Source: DASQGA01 sp963722715 (GTDB lineage: Bacteria; Actinomycetota; Thermoleophilia; Gaiellales; Gaiellaceae). From it: a stretch of 64,000 nucleotides of DNA. Below the pieces are notes generated by a model, which worked only from the letters and a program-made list of their open reading frames with translations, made no database searches and was not told where the DNA came from. Made by a program: the position numbers and the translations under genes. Below, in pieces: positions 7,719 to 15,425 of the stretch (its first letter is position 1; every line of letters begins with the position of its first letter). The DNA is taken from the NCBI GenBank assembly GCA_963722715.1, contig CAVROA010000009.1, positions 79,272 to 143,271 on the forward strand, written 5' to 3'.

Positions 7719-8810
7719 CTAGGCGGAGACGAGCGGGAGGGGCTTGACGATGCCCCGGCCCCGCTCGCGCGGCACGGCATCGATCGTTCCGGCGAGTGCC
7801 GTGATCGTGCGCGAGACTTCGAGGTCGGGCTCGGCGAGGACGATGGGCTCGCCACGGTCGCAGTAGTCGCCGACTCTCGGGTCGAATGGCACCCGGCCAA
7901 GTATCGGCTTGCCAATCTCGTCCGCGAGCGCCTGCCCGCCGCCCGAACCGAAGAGCTCTTCGCCCGTCCCGACCAGGTGCGTCATGTTCTCCACGACACC
8001 CAGCAGCCGCATCTTGGTCTTGTCGGCCATCTGGGCCGCTCGCACCGCGACCTGCTGCGCCGCACGGTGCGGTGTCGTCACCACGATCGCCTCGGCGCGC
8101 GGCAGAAGCTGGCCGAGCGAGATTGCAACGTCACCGGTCCCCGGCGGCATGTCGACGACGAGTGTGTCGAGCTCCCCCCAGTGGACGTCGGACAGAAACT
8201 GCTCGAGCGCGCGGTGGAGCATCGGCCCGCGCCACATGACGGGCTGGTTGTCGTCCAGGAAGAAGCCGATCGACATCACCTTCAGGTCTCCGCGCACCGG
8301 CGGCACGATCATCTTGTCGACCACGACCGGGCGCTGGTGGATGCCGAGCATGTGCGGGATCGAATGCCCGTAGACGTCCGCGTCGAGGATGCCGGTGCGA
8401 TGGCCGAGCTGCGAGAAAGCCGCGGCGAGGTTCGCCGAGAGCGACGACTTCCCCACGCCTCCCTTGCCGCTCGCCACTGCCAGAACGCGTGTCTTCGAAT
8501 CGACTGAGATGCCAGGCGTCCGCTCCGCGACGCCACCGCGAAGCTTCGTCGTGAGCGCGGTCTTCTCCTCGGGCGTCATGACGTCAAAGGTGAGCGCAGT
8601 GCGCTCGACACCGTCAAGCGGAAGCAGAGCGCGATCGACCTGATCCTGGAAGCTCGCTCGCAGCGGACAGCCTGCGACCGTGAGCGCGATCGTCACCTCG
8701 GCGGTGCCACCGACCAGCTCGGCGCGCCGAACCATGTCGAGCTCGATAACGGAGCGACCGAGCTCCGGGTCGATGACGCCCTCGAGCGCCCGCAGGAGTT
8801 CATCGTGCAT
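7719..8810 (-). CDS. mrp: Mrp/ApbC-family iron-sulfur carrier ATPase
   Basis: Mrp proteins bind and transfer Fe-S clusters to apo-enzymes using ATP. Residues about 1-80 form an MIP18/DUF59 domain with the GCPLR loop. Residues about 105-340 form a P-loop NTPase with SGKGGVGKSS (Walker A, deviant type), DADVYGHS and VVDMPPGTGD. The CxxC cluster-binding pair near the C-terminus of E. coli ApbC is absent: the ENMTHLVG segment has no cysteine, as in other actinobacterial members as far as I recall. I chose ATG 8810 rather than an upstream GTG because DUF59 begins there and a TACGTT hexamer lies 7 bases upstream. It is divergent from the B12-binding regulator gene. Confidence 0.9.
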   Translation of the reverse strand: MHDELLRALEGVIDPELGRSVIELDMVRRAELVGGTAEVTIALTVAGCPLRASFQDQVDRALLPLDGVERTALTFDVMTPEEKTALTTKLRGGVAERTPGISVDSKTRVLAVASGKGGVGKSSLSANLAAAFSQLGHRTGILDADVYGHSIPHMLGIHQRPVVVDKMIVPPVRGDLKVMSIGFFLDDNQPVMWRGPMLHRALEQFLSDVHWGELDTLVVDMPPGTGDVAISLGQLLPRAEAIVVTTPHRAAQQVAVRAAQMADKTKMRLLGVVENMTHLVGTGEELFGSGGGQALADEIGKPILGRVPFDPRVGDYCDRGEPIVLAEPDLEVSRTITALAGTIDAVPRERGRGIVKPLPLVSA

Positions 8811-8817
8811 GACACCT

Positions 8818-8823
8818 AACGTA
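8818..8823 (-). promoter_or_regulatory. Candidate -10 element for mrp
   Basis: TACGTT on the minus strand ends 7 bases before ATG 8810. There is no Shine-Dalgarno between them, which suggests a leaderless transcript. Confidence 0.4.
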
Positions 8824-8872
8824 CCAGCGAAAGGCCGTCTCGAAGCCACGTCCCATTACCCTGTGCCGGGGC

Positions 8873-9685
8873 ATGAACATCCAGGCAGTCGCCCGCCGCA
8901 CCGGAATACCCTCCGCGACGCTCCGGAAGTGGGAGCAGCGCTACGGCGTGTTGAAGCCCGAACGAACCGCCGGTTCGCATCGCCGCTATACCGAGCGAGA
9001 CGTGCTGAGGGTCGAATGGCTGAAGGCGCGGCTCGAGGAGGGATACAGGATCGGGGAGGCGGCACGGCTGCTCGGCGGTTACTCCGATGCACCGAAGCTC
9101 GACGCGGAGGGACTCGTCGAAGCGCTCGTCGCCGGCGCGGTGAGTCCGGATCCGCCACGCGTCGTCAGCGCCGTCGACCAGGCCTTCGCGCTCCTTCCGG
9201 CCGAGCAGGCTGTGACCGAGGTGGTCGCGCCGGCCCTCCGGCGGATTGGCGAACTCTGGGAGCAGGGCAAGGCTACGGTCGCTCACGAGCATCAGCTGAC
9301 CGAGGTGCTCCGCGGCAAGATGCGTGGGCTCCTGAACGGCGCTCTTGGAGGCCCGCGCGGCCGCATCGTGCTCTGCTGTGCCCCGGGCGAAAGGCACGAG
9401 GCCGGTCTCCTGGCCGTGGCCGTGCTCTTGCACGCAGACGGGTGGCAGGTCATCTACCTCGGTGCGGACACGCCACTCGAGGAGGCGGCGAGCTTCGCGG
9501 AGGACGTGGACGCACCCATCCTGGGCGTCAGCGCGACCATGCCCGATGCGGCGGAGGCCGCAGAGCCTCTCCTCGCCGAGCTCGCGGTTAGCCATCCCGG
9601 GCTCCAGATCCTTCGAGGTGGATCGGCCTGGGGCGGGACCTCGGCGGACGAAGTGGTCGAGTTGCTGCGCAGCCTTCCCGTCTAG
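8873..9685 (+). CDS. MerR-type regulator with CarH-like B12-binding photosensory domain
   Basis: The 270-residue protein has an N-terminal MerR winged helix (1-70; ARRTGIPSATLRKWEQRYG, then HRRYTERD). A four-helix bundle (about 80-150) follows, then a Rossmann cobalamin-binding domain (about 162-268). The bundle contains W129-x9-E139-H140, the W-x9-EH signature of adenosylcobalamin photoreceptors. The Rossmann domain has E173-x-H175-x-x-G178, the lower-axial His motif. In CarH, B12 in the dark drives tetramer binding to DNA and light releases it. Here the residue after Trp129 is Glu, where Thermus CarH has the His that caps cobalt after illumination. No carotenoid gene is nearby, so its targets are unknown. 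Confidence 0.85.
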   Translation: MNIQAVARRTGIPSATLRKWEQRYGVLKPERTAGSHRRYTERDVLRVEWLKARLEEGYRIGEAARLLGGYSDAPKLDAEGLVEALVAGAVSPDPPRVVSAVDQAFALLPAEQAVTEVVAPALRRIGELWEQGKATVAHEHQLTEVLRGKMRGLLNGALGGPRGRIVLCCAPGERHEAGLLAVAVLLHADGWQVIYLGADTPLEEAASFAEDVDAPILGVSATMPDAAEAAEPLLAELAVSHPGLQILRGGSAWGGTSADEVVELLRSLPV

Positions 9686-9691
9686 CGCGCC

Positions 9692-9697
9692 TATAGT
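9692..9697 (+). promoter_or_regulatory. Candidate -10 element for the leader peptide gene
   Basis: TATAGT ends 7 bases before GTG 9705 with no Shine-Dalgarno between. This is a good match to an actinobacterial -10 of a leaderless transcript. Confidence 0.5.
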
Positions 9698-9704
9698 CGG
9701 CCCC

Positions 9705-9824
9705 GTGGGCCGCGTCCTTCTCGCCAGTTTCCTGGGCGCCCTCGCAGCGGCTTCCCCTGCCACCGCCGCCGCCGTCGAAGTCACGAGCACGTTGCCCGAG
9801 TGGTTGGCGCCCCGCCTCCTGTGA
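9705..9824 (+). CDS. 39-aa secretory leader-type peptide
   Basis: The short frame encodes 39 residues shaped like a Sec signal peptide: Arg at position 3, a hydrophobic core LLASFLGALAAA, then SPATAAA before VEVTST. After cleavage only about 16 residues would remain. A TATAGT hexamer lies 7 bases upstream, and the TGA stop overlaps the GTG of the acetyltransferase gene as GTGA. Together these support real translation and coupling. It may be a regulatory leader peptide, a secreted micropeptide, or the remnant of an exported protein. I cannot choose among these. Confidence 0.4.
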   Translation: MGRVLLASFLGALAAASPATAAAVEVTSTLPEWLAPRLL

Positions 9825-10426
9825 GCTTCGAAGGCCTTTCGACGCGGCTCGAAGGACGGCTCGTCGTGCTCGAGCCGCTGACGGCCGAGCACGAGGCGGG
9901 GCTCGCGCAGGCCGCCGACGACCCGGAGGTGTGGCGCTGGATGCCCCGTGTGGTCAGCGGTCCCGATGACTTCCACGGCTGGATGGCCGACGCCCTCGCC
10001 GAGGCCGAGGCCGGAGTCTCGGTCCCGTACGCGATCTTGAGCCGTGCCTCCGGGACACCCGTCGGGTCGAGCCGCTACCTCACGCTTCGGCCCGAGCACC
10101 GCGGGCTCGAGATCGGCTACACGTGGCACGCGTCCTCGGTCTGGGGAACCGGTGTGAACGTGGAGGCGAAGCTGCTGCTCCTCGAGCACGCGTTCGAGCG
10201 GCTCGGGTGCCTGCGCGTCGAGTTCAAGACGGATGCGCGGAACGAGCGCTCCCGCGCAGCTCTCCTCGCGCTCCCGGCGAGGTTCGAGGGCATCTTCCGA
10301 AAGCACATGGTCGTTCGGGACGGCGAGCTCAGGGACTCGGCGTACTACGCGATCACAGACGACGAGTGGCCGAACGTGAAGCGCGAGCTCAGGCGGCGTC
10401 TGGAGGCCAAGGCCCGAGCCGAGTAG
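9821..10426 (+). CDS. GNAT N-acetyltransferase (RimJ/RimL-like)
   Basis: The 201-residue protein has the RimJ/RimL order of motifs: an N-terminal strand LVVLEPL, then LEIGYTWHASSVWGTG with the acetyl-CoA loop and NVEAKLLLLEHAFERLG. It continues with RVEFKTDARNERSRAALLALPARFEG and a closing RDSAYYAI. Such enzymes transfer acetyl groups to amino-terminal or small-molecule amines; the substrate here is unknown. GTG 9821 is preferred over GTG 9800 because it overlaps the leader peptide stop by 4 bases and the domain begins right after it. Its last 38 bases overlap the convergent IMPase gene. Confidence 0.85.
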   Translation: MSFEGLSTRLEGRLVVLEPLTAEHEAGLAQAADDPEVWRWMPRVVSGPDDFHGWMADALAEAEAGVSVPYAILSRASGTPVGSSRYLTLRPEHRGLEIGYTWHASSVWGTGVNVEAKLLLLEHAFERLGCLRVEFKTDARNERSRAALLALPARFEGIFRKHMVVRDGELRDSAYYAITDDEWPNVKRELRRRLEAKARAE

Positions 10427-11219
10427 CGAGCTCGGCGCACACGCTTGCGGTCGCTCCCCCCGTGATCCGCGAGCGCCCGACGAGGTCGAGTGGGTGGTCG
10501 TCGAGCGTCGGAGCGTCCGGCAGCTCGAGTGCGAGCCCACGCTCACGGCACAGAAGCTGTGCGGCGGCGATGTCGACCGAGCGGATCGGCTTCAGCGAAC
10601 AGACGGCGTCGACCCGTCCGGCGGCAAGATGGCACAGGGAGAGGGCGAGCGAGCCCATGACGCGGAGGCGAAGAGCGAAGCCCTCCATGGCTCCGGCGCG
10701 CGCTGCGATCTCGGCGGTCGTGGTCGCTTCGAACGACAGGATCTCGATCTCGTCCTTGAGGCCCGGGCCCTCGAGGCGGCGTCCGTCGAGGAACGCGCCC
10801 TCTCCACGCCGTGCCGTCCACTCCTCGCCCGTGCCGAGGTCGGCCACGAAGCCGAAGACGACATCTCGCATCGTGGGTCCTTCGGCCACCGCGATCGAAA
10901 GGGAGAAGAAGGGGATCCCGCGCTTCGCGTTCATGCTTCCGTCGATCGGGTCGACGACGATCACGAGACCCTCGGAGGCCTGGCCGAACCGCCGCTCGCC
11001 GAGCTCCTCGGACACGAGCGTGAAGTCGATGCCGTCGGCATGAAGCGCTTCGAGGCGCGCGACAACCGCGCGCTCCGCGGCCTCGTCGATCGCAGTCGTC
11101 TCGTCTCCGCCCTCGCCGACTCGAAGGCTCGGCTCCCGCTCGTCGCGGGTCGGCAGCCCGGCGACGCCGCTCCGGACGGCGTCCGCCGCCTCCCGGCAGA
11201 CCGAGAGCCAGTCGGTCAC
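10389..11219 (-). CDS. Inositol monophosphatase family phosphatase
   Basis: The 276-residue protein has the Mg-dependent sugar-phosphatase signature: SEELG (metal ligand Glu, about residue 71), DPIDGSMN (about 90-97) and a distal RSVDIAAAQ corresponding to the WDxAAG site, where Asp is kept but the Trp-Gly frame is not. GDETTAIDEAAE near residue 40 matches the family's first metal region. Likely substrates are inositol-phosphate, histidinol-phosphate or 3'-phosphoadenosine-phosphate; the sequence does not say which. Its GTG overlaps the DUF1015 stop by 4 bases, so both are made from one message. Confidence 0.85.
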   Translation of the reverse strand: MTDWLSVCREAADAVRSGVAGLPTRDEREPSLRVGEGGDETTAIDEAAERAVVARLEALHADGIDFTLVSEELGERRFGQASEGLVIVVDPIDGSMNAKRGIPFFSLSIAVAEGPTMRDVVFGFVADLGTGEEWTARRGEGAFLDGRRLEGPGLKDEIEILSFEATTTAEIAARAGAMEGFALRLRVMGSLALSLCHLAAGRVDAVCSLKPIRSVDIAAAQLLCRERGLALELPDAPTLDDHPLDLVGRSRITGGATASVCAELATRLGPWPPDAA

Positions 11220-12337
11220 TCGTCGAAGGGCGAGAAGAGGAGGCCGCTCGTCAACTTCGGGAAGAAGTAGGTCGACTTCTGAGGCATCGTCTCGCCCGCC
11301 AGGGCAACAGCTTCGACCTGCTCCACCGTCGGCGGCCGGACGAGGTAGGCCGCCTGGGCCCGTCCCTCCAAAACGGCGCGTTCTGCCTCGGTCGCGCTCG
11401 CCGTGAACTCGAGCTCACCGAACAGAAGCCGGTCGAGAAGTGTGGTATCGAGGGAGGCCAGCGGGCCCGATCCCTGCGGCCCGCTTTCCGCGAGCACCGT
11501 CCGGCCCGGCCGAAGGAGCGCGAAGGCCGGGTGGTCACGAGGCAGCGCCGCCAAGCGCTCCAACGCTTCGGATGCGCCGCCCGGCACCTCCCTGACCTGG
11601 AAGCTCCCATTCAGCTCGGGAACCGCACCGCGGACCAGGCGATGGGTCGGGAAGATGACGAGGCCTGAGTCGTTCCGAGCGACCAGGACCGCCAGGACGT
11701 GCGACGTCTCCTCGCTCCCATCCTCCTCGTGGAAGCGGAGCGCGGTCTCGTATCGGTGGTGGCCGTCCGCGATCACAATGTGCCCGCCGACGGCATCGAG
11801 CGGGCCCTGGTCGTCGACTCGCCAGAGCCTGCTTCTCGCTCCGCCGAAGACCGCCTCGAGGTCGGGCGGGCGAGCGGGCACGATCGGGGATTTCCCCTCG
11901 TGGAGGAGCAGGATCGGCGAGAGCTTCGTTCGCGTGGCACGCAGGAGTCTGAGCCGTGCTTCCTTCGGTCCCGGGAACGTCCGCTCGTGCGGGAGGATGT
12001 GCCCCGTCGCGTAAGGCTCGAGCCGGATTCGCGCGGCCAGCCCGAGACGGGTCCGCTCGACGCCGTCCGGGCCGACGAACGTCTCCTCGAGCACCCAGAC
12101 GGCCGGCTCCTCATCGCGGACGAGAACGCCCTCCGACTGCCAGGACGCGAGCGCCCGAGCCGCCTCCTCGGGGGCATCGGGCCTCACCAACCGGACCGCG
12201 TTATAGGGACTCTCGGCGAGGAGCTCCGCCCGGAGCTCGGGCGTGACGACGTCGTAGGGCGGAGCGACGAGCCGGTCGAGGGAGCCCGCGCGCTCCGGGT
12301 CGTAGCGAAGGGCCCGGAAGGGCTTCAAAAGGCTCAC
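11216..12337 (-). CDS. DUF1015 family protein
   Basis: The 373-residue protein has all landmarks of DUF1015: KPFRALRYDPERAG at the start, VAPPYDVVTPELRAELLAESPYN in two adjoining pieces, ILPHERTFPGPKEAR and the hallmark VIADGHHRYETAL. The C-terminus is also typical (TYFFPKL, GLLFSPFD). The family is related to the ParB/sulfiredoxin-fold SerK serine kinase, but a kinase activity for this member is not shown. GTG 12337 is chosen because homologues begin with the KPFRALR segment; ATG 12355 is six codons upstream. It is translationally coupled to the IMPase gene, so the two may act on one phosphorylated metabolite. Confidence 0.8.
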   Translation of the reverse strand: MSLLKPFRALRYDPERAGSLDRLVAPPYDVVTPELRAELLAESPYNAVRLVRPDAPEEAARALASWQSEGVLVRDEEPAVWVLEETFVGPDGVERTRLGLAARIRLEPYATGHILPHERTFPGPKEARLRLLRATRTKLSPILLLHEGKSPIVPARPPDLEAVFGGARSRLWRVDDQGPLDAVGGHIVIADGHHRYETALRFHEEDGSEETSHVLAVLVARNDSGLVIFPTHRLVRGAVPELNGSFQVREVPGGASEALERLAALPRDHPAFALLRPGRTVLAESGPQGSGPLASLDTTLLDRLLFGELEFTASATEAERAVLEGRAQAAYLVRPPTVEQVEAVALAGETMPQKSTYFFPKLTSGLLFSPFDE

Positions 12338-12368
12338 GGAAAGCCACGTTACCATCCGTTCTCGGCCG

Positions 12369-12374
12369 TAGAGT
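12369..12374 (+). promoter_or_regulatory. Candidate -10 element for the OB-HD nuclease gene
   Basis: TAGAGT ends 6 bases before GTG 12381. The intervening bases GCGGGG could also act as a weak ribosome site, but the spacing suits a leaderless start. Confidence 0.4.
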
Positions 12375-12380
12375 GCGGGG

Positions 12381-13226
12381 GTGGGAGCCGCGACGCCGAT
12401 CGCCGAGCTGACGGAAGATCGCGTCGTCGAGGGGATCTTCGCGGTGGCTCGAAAGCAGCGTCTGAAGACGCGCGGCGGCAGCCCGTACCTGGCTCTCGAG
12501 CTCGTCGACCCGAGCGGCCGGATCGAGGCCCGCGTGTGGAACGACGTGGAGCTCCTCGACCGGCGCTTCGGCGAGGGAGATGCCGTCCGGGTGCTCGGAC
12601 GCGTGGAGCGCTTTCGGGATCGCCTGCAGCTCGACGTCCGTTCGGTCGAGCCGACCGAGGACGATCCGGCCTCTCTCGCACCAGCCTCGCAGCGCGACCT
12701 TGACGAGCTGGACGGATTCTTCGAGTTCCTGGTCGGCGAGCTCTCCCACGCTGGGCTGGCCGCACTCGTGGGTCGCTTTGCCGGCGATCCCGAGCTCCGG
12801 AAGCGGCTCCGGGCCCTGCCGGCAACGCCGGAGGGCCACCACAGCTATGCAGGCGGCCTCCTGGAGCACACGGTCGCCGTCGCAACACTCTGCCGCGACG
12901 CCGCCGAGCTTCATCGCCGCCTGCGCCGCGACCTCCTGCTCTCGGCGGCGCTCCTCCACGACATCGGGCGGACCCGGGAGCTGGACCGGGGGCCGCTCTT
13001 CCAACCCACGGCCGAAGGCCGGCTCCTCGGCCATGTCCATCTCGGCCTCCGGATGATCGAGGAGCGCGCAGCCGGCCTCGACCCGGTCGTCCTGGCCGAG
13101 CTTCTGCACGCCGTTGCCGGGCACCACGACATCCGGTCGGCGCGCACGGCCGAGGCGGCTGTGCTCGTCCACGCGAACCACCTCGACGCGGCCGCTGCGA
13201 CGCGGCCGGTAGACACAGACCAATAG
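12381..13226 (+). CDS. YhaM-like OB-fold/HD-domain 3'-5' exoribonuclease
   Basis: The 281-residue protein has an N-terminal OB-fold (about 12-95; YLALELVDPSGRIEARVWND, RVLGRVERF). An HD phosphohydrolase domain follows (about 140-270) with HHSYAGGLLEHTVAVA, LLHDIGR and AVAGHHD supplying the metal-binding His and Asp residues. This order matches YhaM/CBF1, metal-dependent 3'-5' exoribonucleases of Firmicutes; activity here is inferred from architecture. The N-terminal specificity region of YhaM is shorter here. It sits in a 44-base divergent arrangement with the DUF1015 gene and is followed 10 bases later by an aminopeptidase gene. Confidence 0.8.
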   Translation: MGAATPIAELTEDRVVEGIFAVARKQRLKTRGGSPYLALELVDPSGRIEARVWNDVELLDRRFGEGDAVRVLGRVERFRDRLQLDVRSVEPTEDDPASLAPASQRDLDELDGFFEFLVGELSHAGLAALVGRFAGDPELRKRLRALPATPEGHHSYAGGLLEHTVAVATLCRDAAELHRRLRRDLLLSAALLHDIGRTRELDRGPLFQPTAEGRLLGHVHLGLRMIEERAAGLDPVVLAELLHAVAGHHDIRSARTAEAAVLVHANHLDAAAATRPVDTDQ

Positions 13227-13229
13227 CAT
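13224..13229 (+). promoter_or_regulatory. Candidate -10 element for the M29 aminopeptidase gene
   Basis: TAGCAT ends 7 bases before GTG 13237 and overlaps the end of the upstream gene. No Shine-Dalgarno is visible. Confidence 0.4.
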
Positions 13230-13236
13230 CGTCCTC

Positions 13237-14457
13237 GTGCTGAAAGGCCAGGAGCGGCTGGATGCGTACGCCCGTCTCGCAATCGAGGTCGGTGTGAACC
13301 TCGAGGCCGGGCAAAACCTCGAGATCTCGGCCTACGTCGAGCACGCACCCTTCGTGCGGGCGGTCGTTAGTGCGGCCTACGACGCCGGCGCGCGGTGGGT
13401 CGACGTCCTGTACGAGGACGAGTACGCCCGGAAGACGATGGTCGAGCGCGCGCCCGATGACGTGATCGGCTGGACGCCGCCCTGGGTGCTGGCACGCCTG
13501 CGCGAGTTCGAGGACCGGGGAGCGCTGATGACGGTGCGTGGCCACCCCGATCCCCGGCTCTTCGAGGACGTCGACGGCGCCCGGCTTGCGAATTCACGCC
13601 GGGCCGAGGCTTCGGCGCTGAACCTGAAGCTTGTTACCGAGGGTCTCGTCAACTGGACGATCGTCGGCTGCCCGACCGAGGGCTGGGCGAAAGCCGTCTT
13701 CGGGGAGCCGGACGTGGAGCGCCTCTGGGACGCCGTTCTGAATACGGTCCGCCTGGATGAGCCCGATCCTGTCGCCGCCTGGCAGGAGCACGTTGAGCGC
13801 CTGGTGGGGCGGAGCCGGGCGCTGAACGATCGGAAGTTCGACGCGGTTCGGTTCCGTGGCCCGGGCACGGACCTCTTCGTCGGCCTCCACGCCGGCTCCA
13901 CCTGGCAAAGCGCGCACAACGAAACGGTCTGGGGCCGCACCTTCGTGCCCAACATGCCCACGGAGGAGGTCTTTACGACCCCGGACGCGCGCCGTACCGA
14001 GGGCAAGGTCCGCTCCACCAGGCCCCTCCTCGCGCAGGGGAAGATCGTGGAGGGCCTCGAGCTGGTCTTCAAAGGCGGGAAGGCCGTCGAGGTCAGCGCG
14101 GATGAGGGCGAAGAAGTGGTTCGCGGCCAGCTCGCGAGCGACGAAGGCTCTGCGAGTCTTGGCGAGGTCGCGCTTGTCGACGGCACCTCGCGCGTGGGCC
14201 AGAGCGGGATCATCTTCTACGACACGCTCTACGACGAGAACGCGACCTGCCACATCGCGTACGGCCAGGGCTTCCCGGACGCGGTCGAAGGGACGGAGGG
14301 CCTGACCCCGGCGGAGCAGCAGGCGATGGGTGTCTCACAGTCGACCGTGCATACGGATTTCATGATCGGCGGACCCGAGGTGGAGGTGGACGGGATCGAG
14401 GCCGGCGGCGCAGCCGTCCCGATCATCCGGAACGACGAGTGGCACCTGGAGGCCTGA
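13237..14457 (+). CDS. M29 family (AmpS-like) aminopeptidase
   Basis: The 406-residue length and motifs fit thermophilic aminopeptidases T/AmpS. These include AYARLAIEVGVNLEAGQNL at the start, GTDLFVGLHAG, NMPTEEVFTTPDARRTEG (metal-ligand Glu in TEE), LGEVALVD, and the C-terminal HIAYGQGFPDAVEG and HTDFMIGG with conserved His and Asp. They are cytoplasmic, dimeric, metal-dependent enzymes that release N-terminal residues. It follows the OB-HD gene by 10 bases but has its own candidate leaderless promoter. Nothing in the sequence suggests loss of activity. Confidence 0.9.
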   Translation: MLKGQERLDAYARLAIEVGVNLEAGQNLEISAYVEHAPFVRAVVSAAYDAGARWVDVLYEDEYARKTMVERAPDDVIGWTPPWVLARLREFEDRGALMTVRGHPDPRLFEDVDGARLANSRRAEASALNLKLVTEGLVNWTIVGCPTEGWAKAVFGEPDVERLWDAVLNTVRLDEPDPVAAWQEHVERLVGRSRALNDRKFDAVRFRGPGTDLFVGLHAGSTWQSAHNETVWGRTFVPNMPTEEVFTTPDARRTEGKVRSTRPLLAQGKIVEGLELVFKGGKAVEVSADEGEEVVRGQLASDEGSASLGEVALVDGTSRVGQSGIIFYDTLYDENATCHIAYGQGFPDAVEGTEGLTPAEQQAMGVSQSTVHTDFMIGGPEVEVDGIEAGGAAVPIIRNDEWHLEA

Positions 14458-14461
14458 CCGG

Positions 14462-15400
14462 TCAGACGTTGAAGCGGATGTTCACCACGTCGCCGTCCTG
14501 AACCTGGTACGTCTTCCCCTCGAGGCGCTGTAGCCCGCGCTTCGCTGCCTCGGCGTGTGAGCCGCACTCGACGAGATCTTTCCAGGCGATCACCTCGCAG
14601 CGGATGAACCCGCGGGCAATGTCCGAGTGGATCGTCTCCGCTGCATCGAGGGCCGTCTGCCCTTTTCGGAGCGTCCAGGCGCGAGTCTCCTTGTCGCTCG
14701 CAGTGAAGAAGCTCAGGAGCCCGAGCGCCTCGAAGAGCCGGCGGACCACCTCGGTGAGGGCCGAGGGGCCTTCGCGGTAGGCGGCGGCCTCTTCCTCGGG
14801 GAGCTCGACGAGCTCCGCCTCCAGCTTCGCGTCGATCCCGCCCGGCCCGTTCTCGACCGTGATCAGCGGCTTCGTCGTCAGCGGCTCGAGCTCGGGCGGC
14901 AACTCACCCGGCCATTCGTCCAACCGCTTCCCCGCATCCAAGTGAGCCAGGATCGCTTCCAGGGTTACGACCTCCTGGCGCAAAGAGGTATCGCCCGACT
15001 TCGCCTGCTTGGCGACGCGGTCGAGGCGGCGTTCGACATGCTCGCGGTCGGCCACGATCAGCTCGAGCTCGATCGTCTCGAGCGCCCCTCCCGGATCTGC
15101 GTCCTGGCCCCAGCCGTTCAGGACCGCGAGCAGCGCGTCGACCTGGCGCAGGTTTCCGAGCAGGGCCCGCCCGGTGCCCGGGACGTCCACGACCCGCACT
15201 GCGGCCGGAGTCACCTTGCGGGCCTTGACGACGGCGGCTACCTGCTCGAGCCGTTCGTCCGCGATCGGTGCCATGCCGACGTTCGCCTTGTCAGAGACGG
15301 TCGCGTAGGCGGTGATGTCCGCACCCGCCTGCGTCAGGGCATTGAAGAGCGTCGTCTTGCCGCTGTTCGAAAGACCGACGATTCCGACCTCGAGGCTCAT
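14462..15400 (-). CDS. Divergent short YchF/Obg-family GTPase
   Basis: The start (VGIVGLSNSGKTTLFNALTQ) and C-terminal TGS-like domain (FFTASDKETRAWTLRKG, AAETIHSDIARGFIRCEV) clearly place it in the YchF family. At 312 residues it is about 50 shorter than standard YchF. The G3 motif reads DVPGTGRALLGNLRQVDALL instead of DIAGL plus the long SEGEGLGNKF loop. No NxxE-type G4 specificity motif is obvious around PLITVENGPG. YchF proteins bind ribosomes and hydrolyse ATP; whether this member does is uncertain. A TAACGT hexamer lies 9 bases before ATG 15400. Confidence 0.8.
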   Translation of the reverse strand: MSLEVGIVGLSNSGKTTLFNALTQAGADITAYATVSDKANVGMAPIADERLEQVAAVVKARKVTPAAVRVVDVPGTGRALLGNLRQVDALLAVLNGWGQDADPGGALETIELELIVADREHVERRLDRVAKQAKSGDTSLRQEVVTLEAILAHLDAGKRLDEWPGELPPELEPLTTKPLITVENGPGGIDAKLEAELVELPEEEAAAYREGPSALTEVVRRLFEALGLLSFFTASDKETRAWTLRKGQTALDAAETIHSDIARGFIRCEVIAWKDLVECGSHAEAAKRGLQRLEGKTYQVQDGDVVNIRFNV

Positions 15401-15409
15401 GGCCCGAGG

Positions 15410-15415
15410 ACGTTA
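15410..15415 (-). promoter_or_regulatory. Candidate -10 element for the YchF-like gene
   Basis: TAACGT on the minus strand is 9 bases upstream of ATG 15400 in the 25-base gap between genes. Confidence 0.35.
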
Positions 15416-15425
15416 CCGACGCTCC

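Noticed and set aside
12201..13229. Long minus-strand frame opposite the OB-HD nuclease
   Set aside because: No domain is recognisable, and the plus-strand frame has clear OB and HD motifs.
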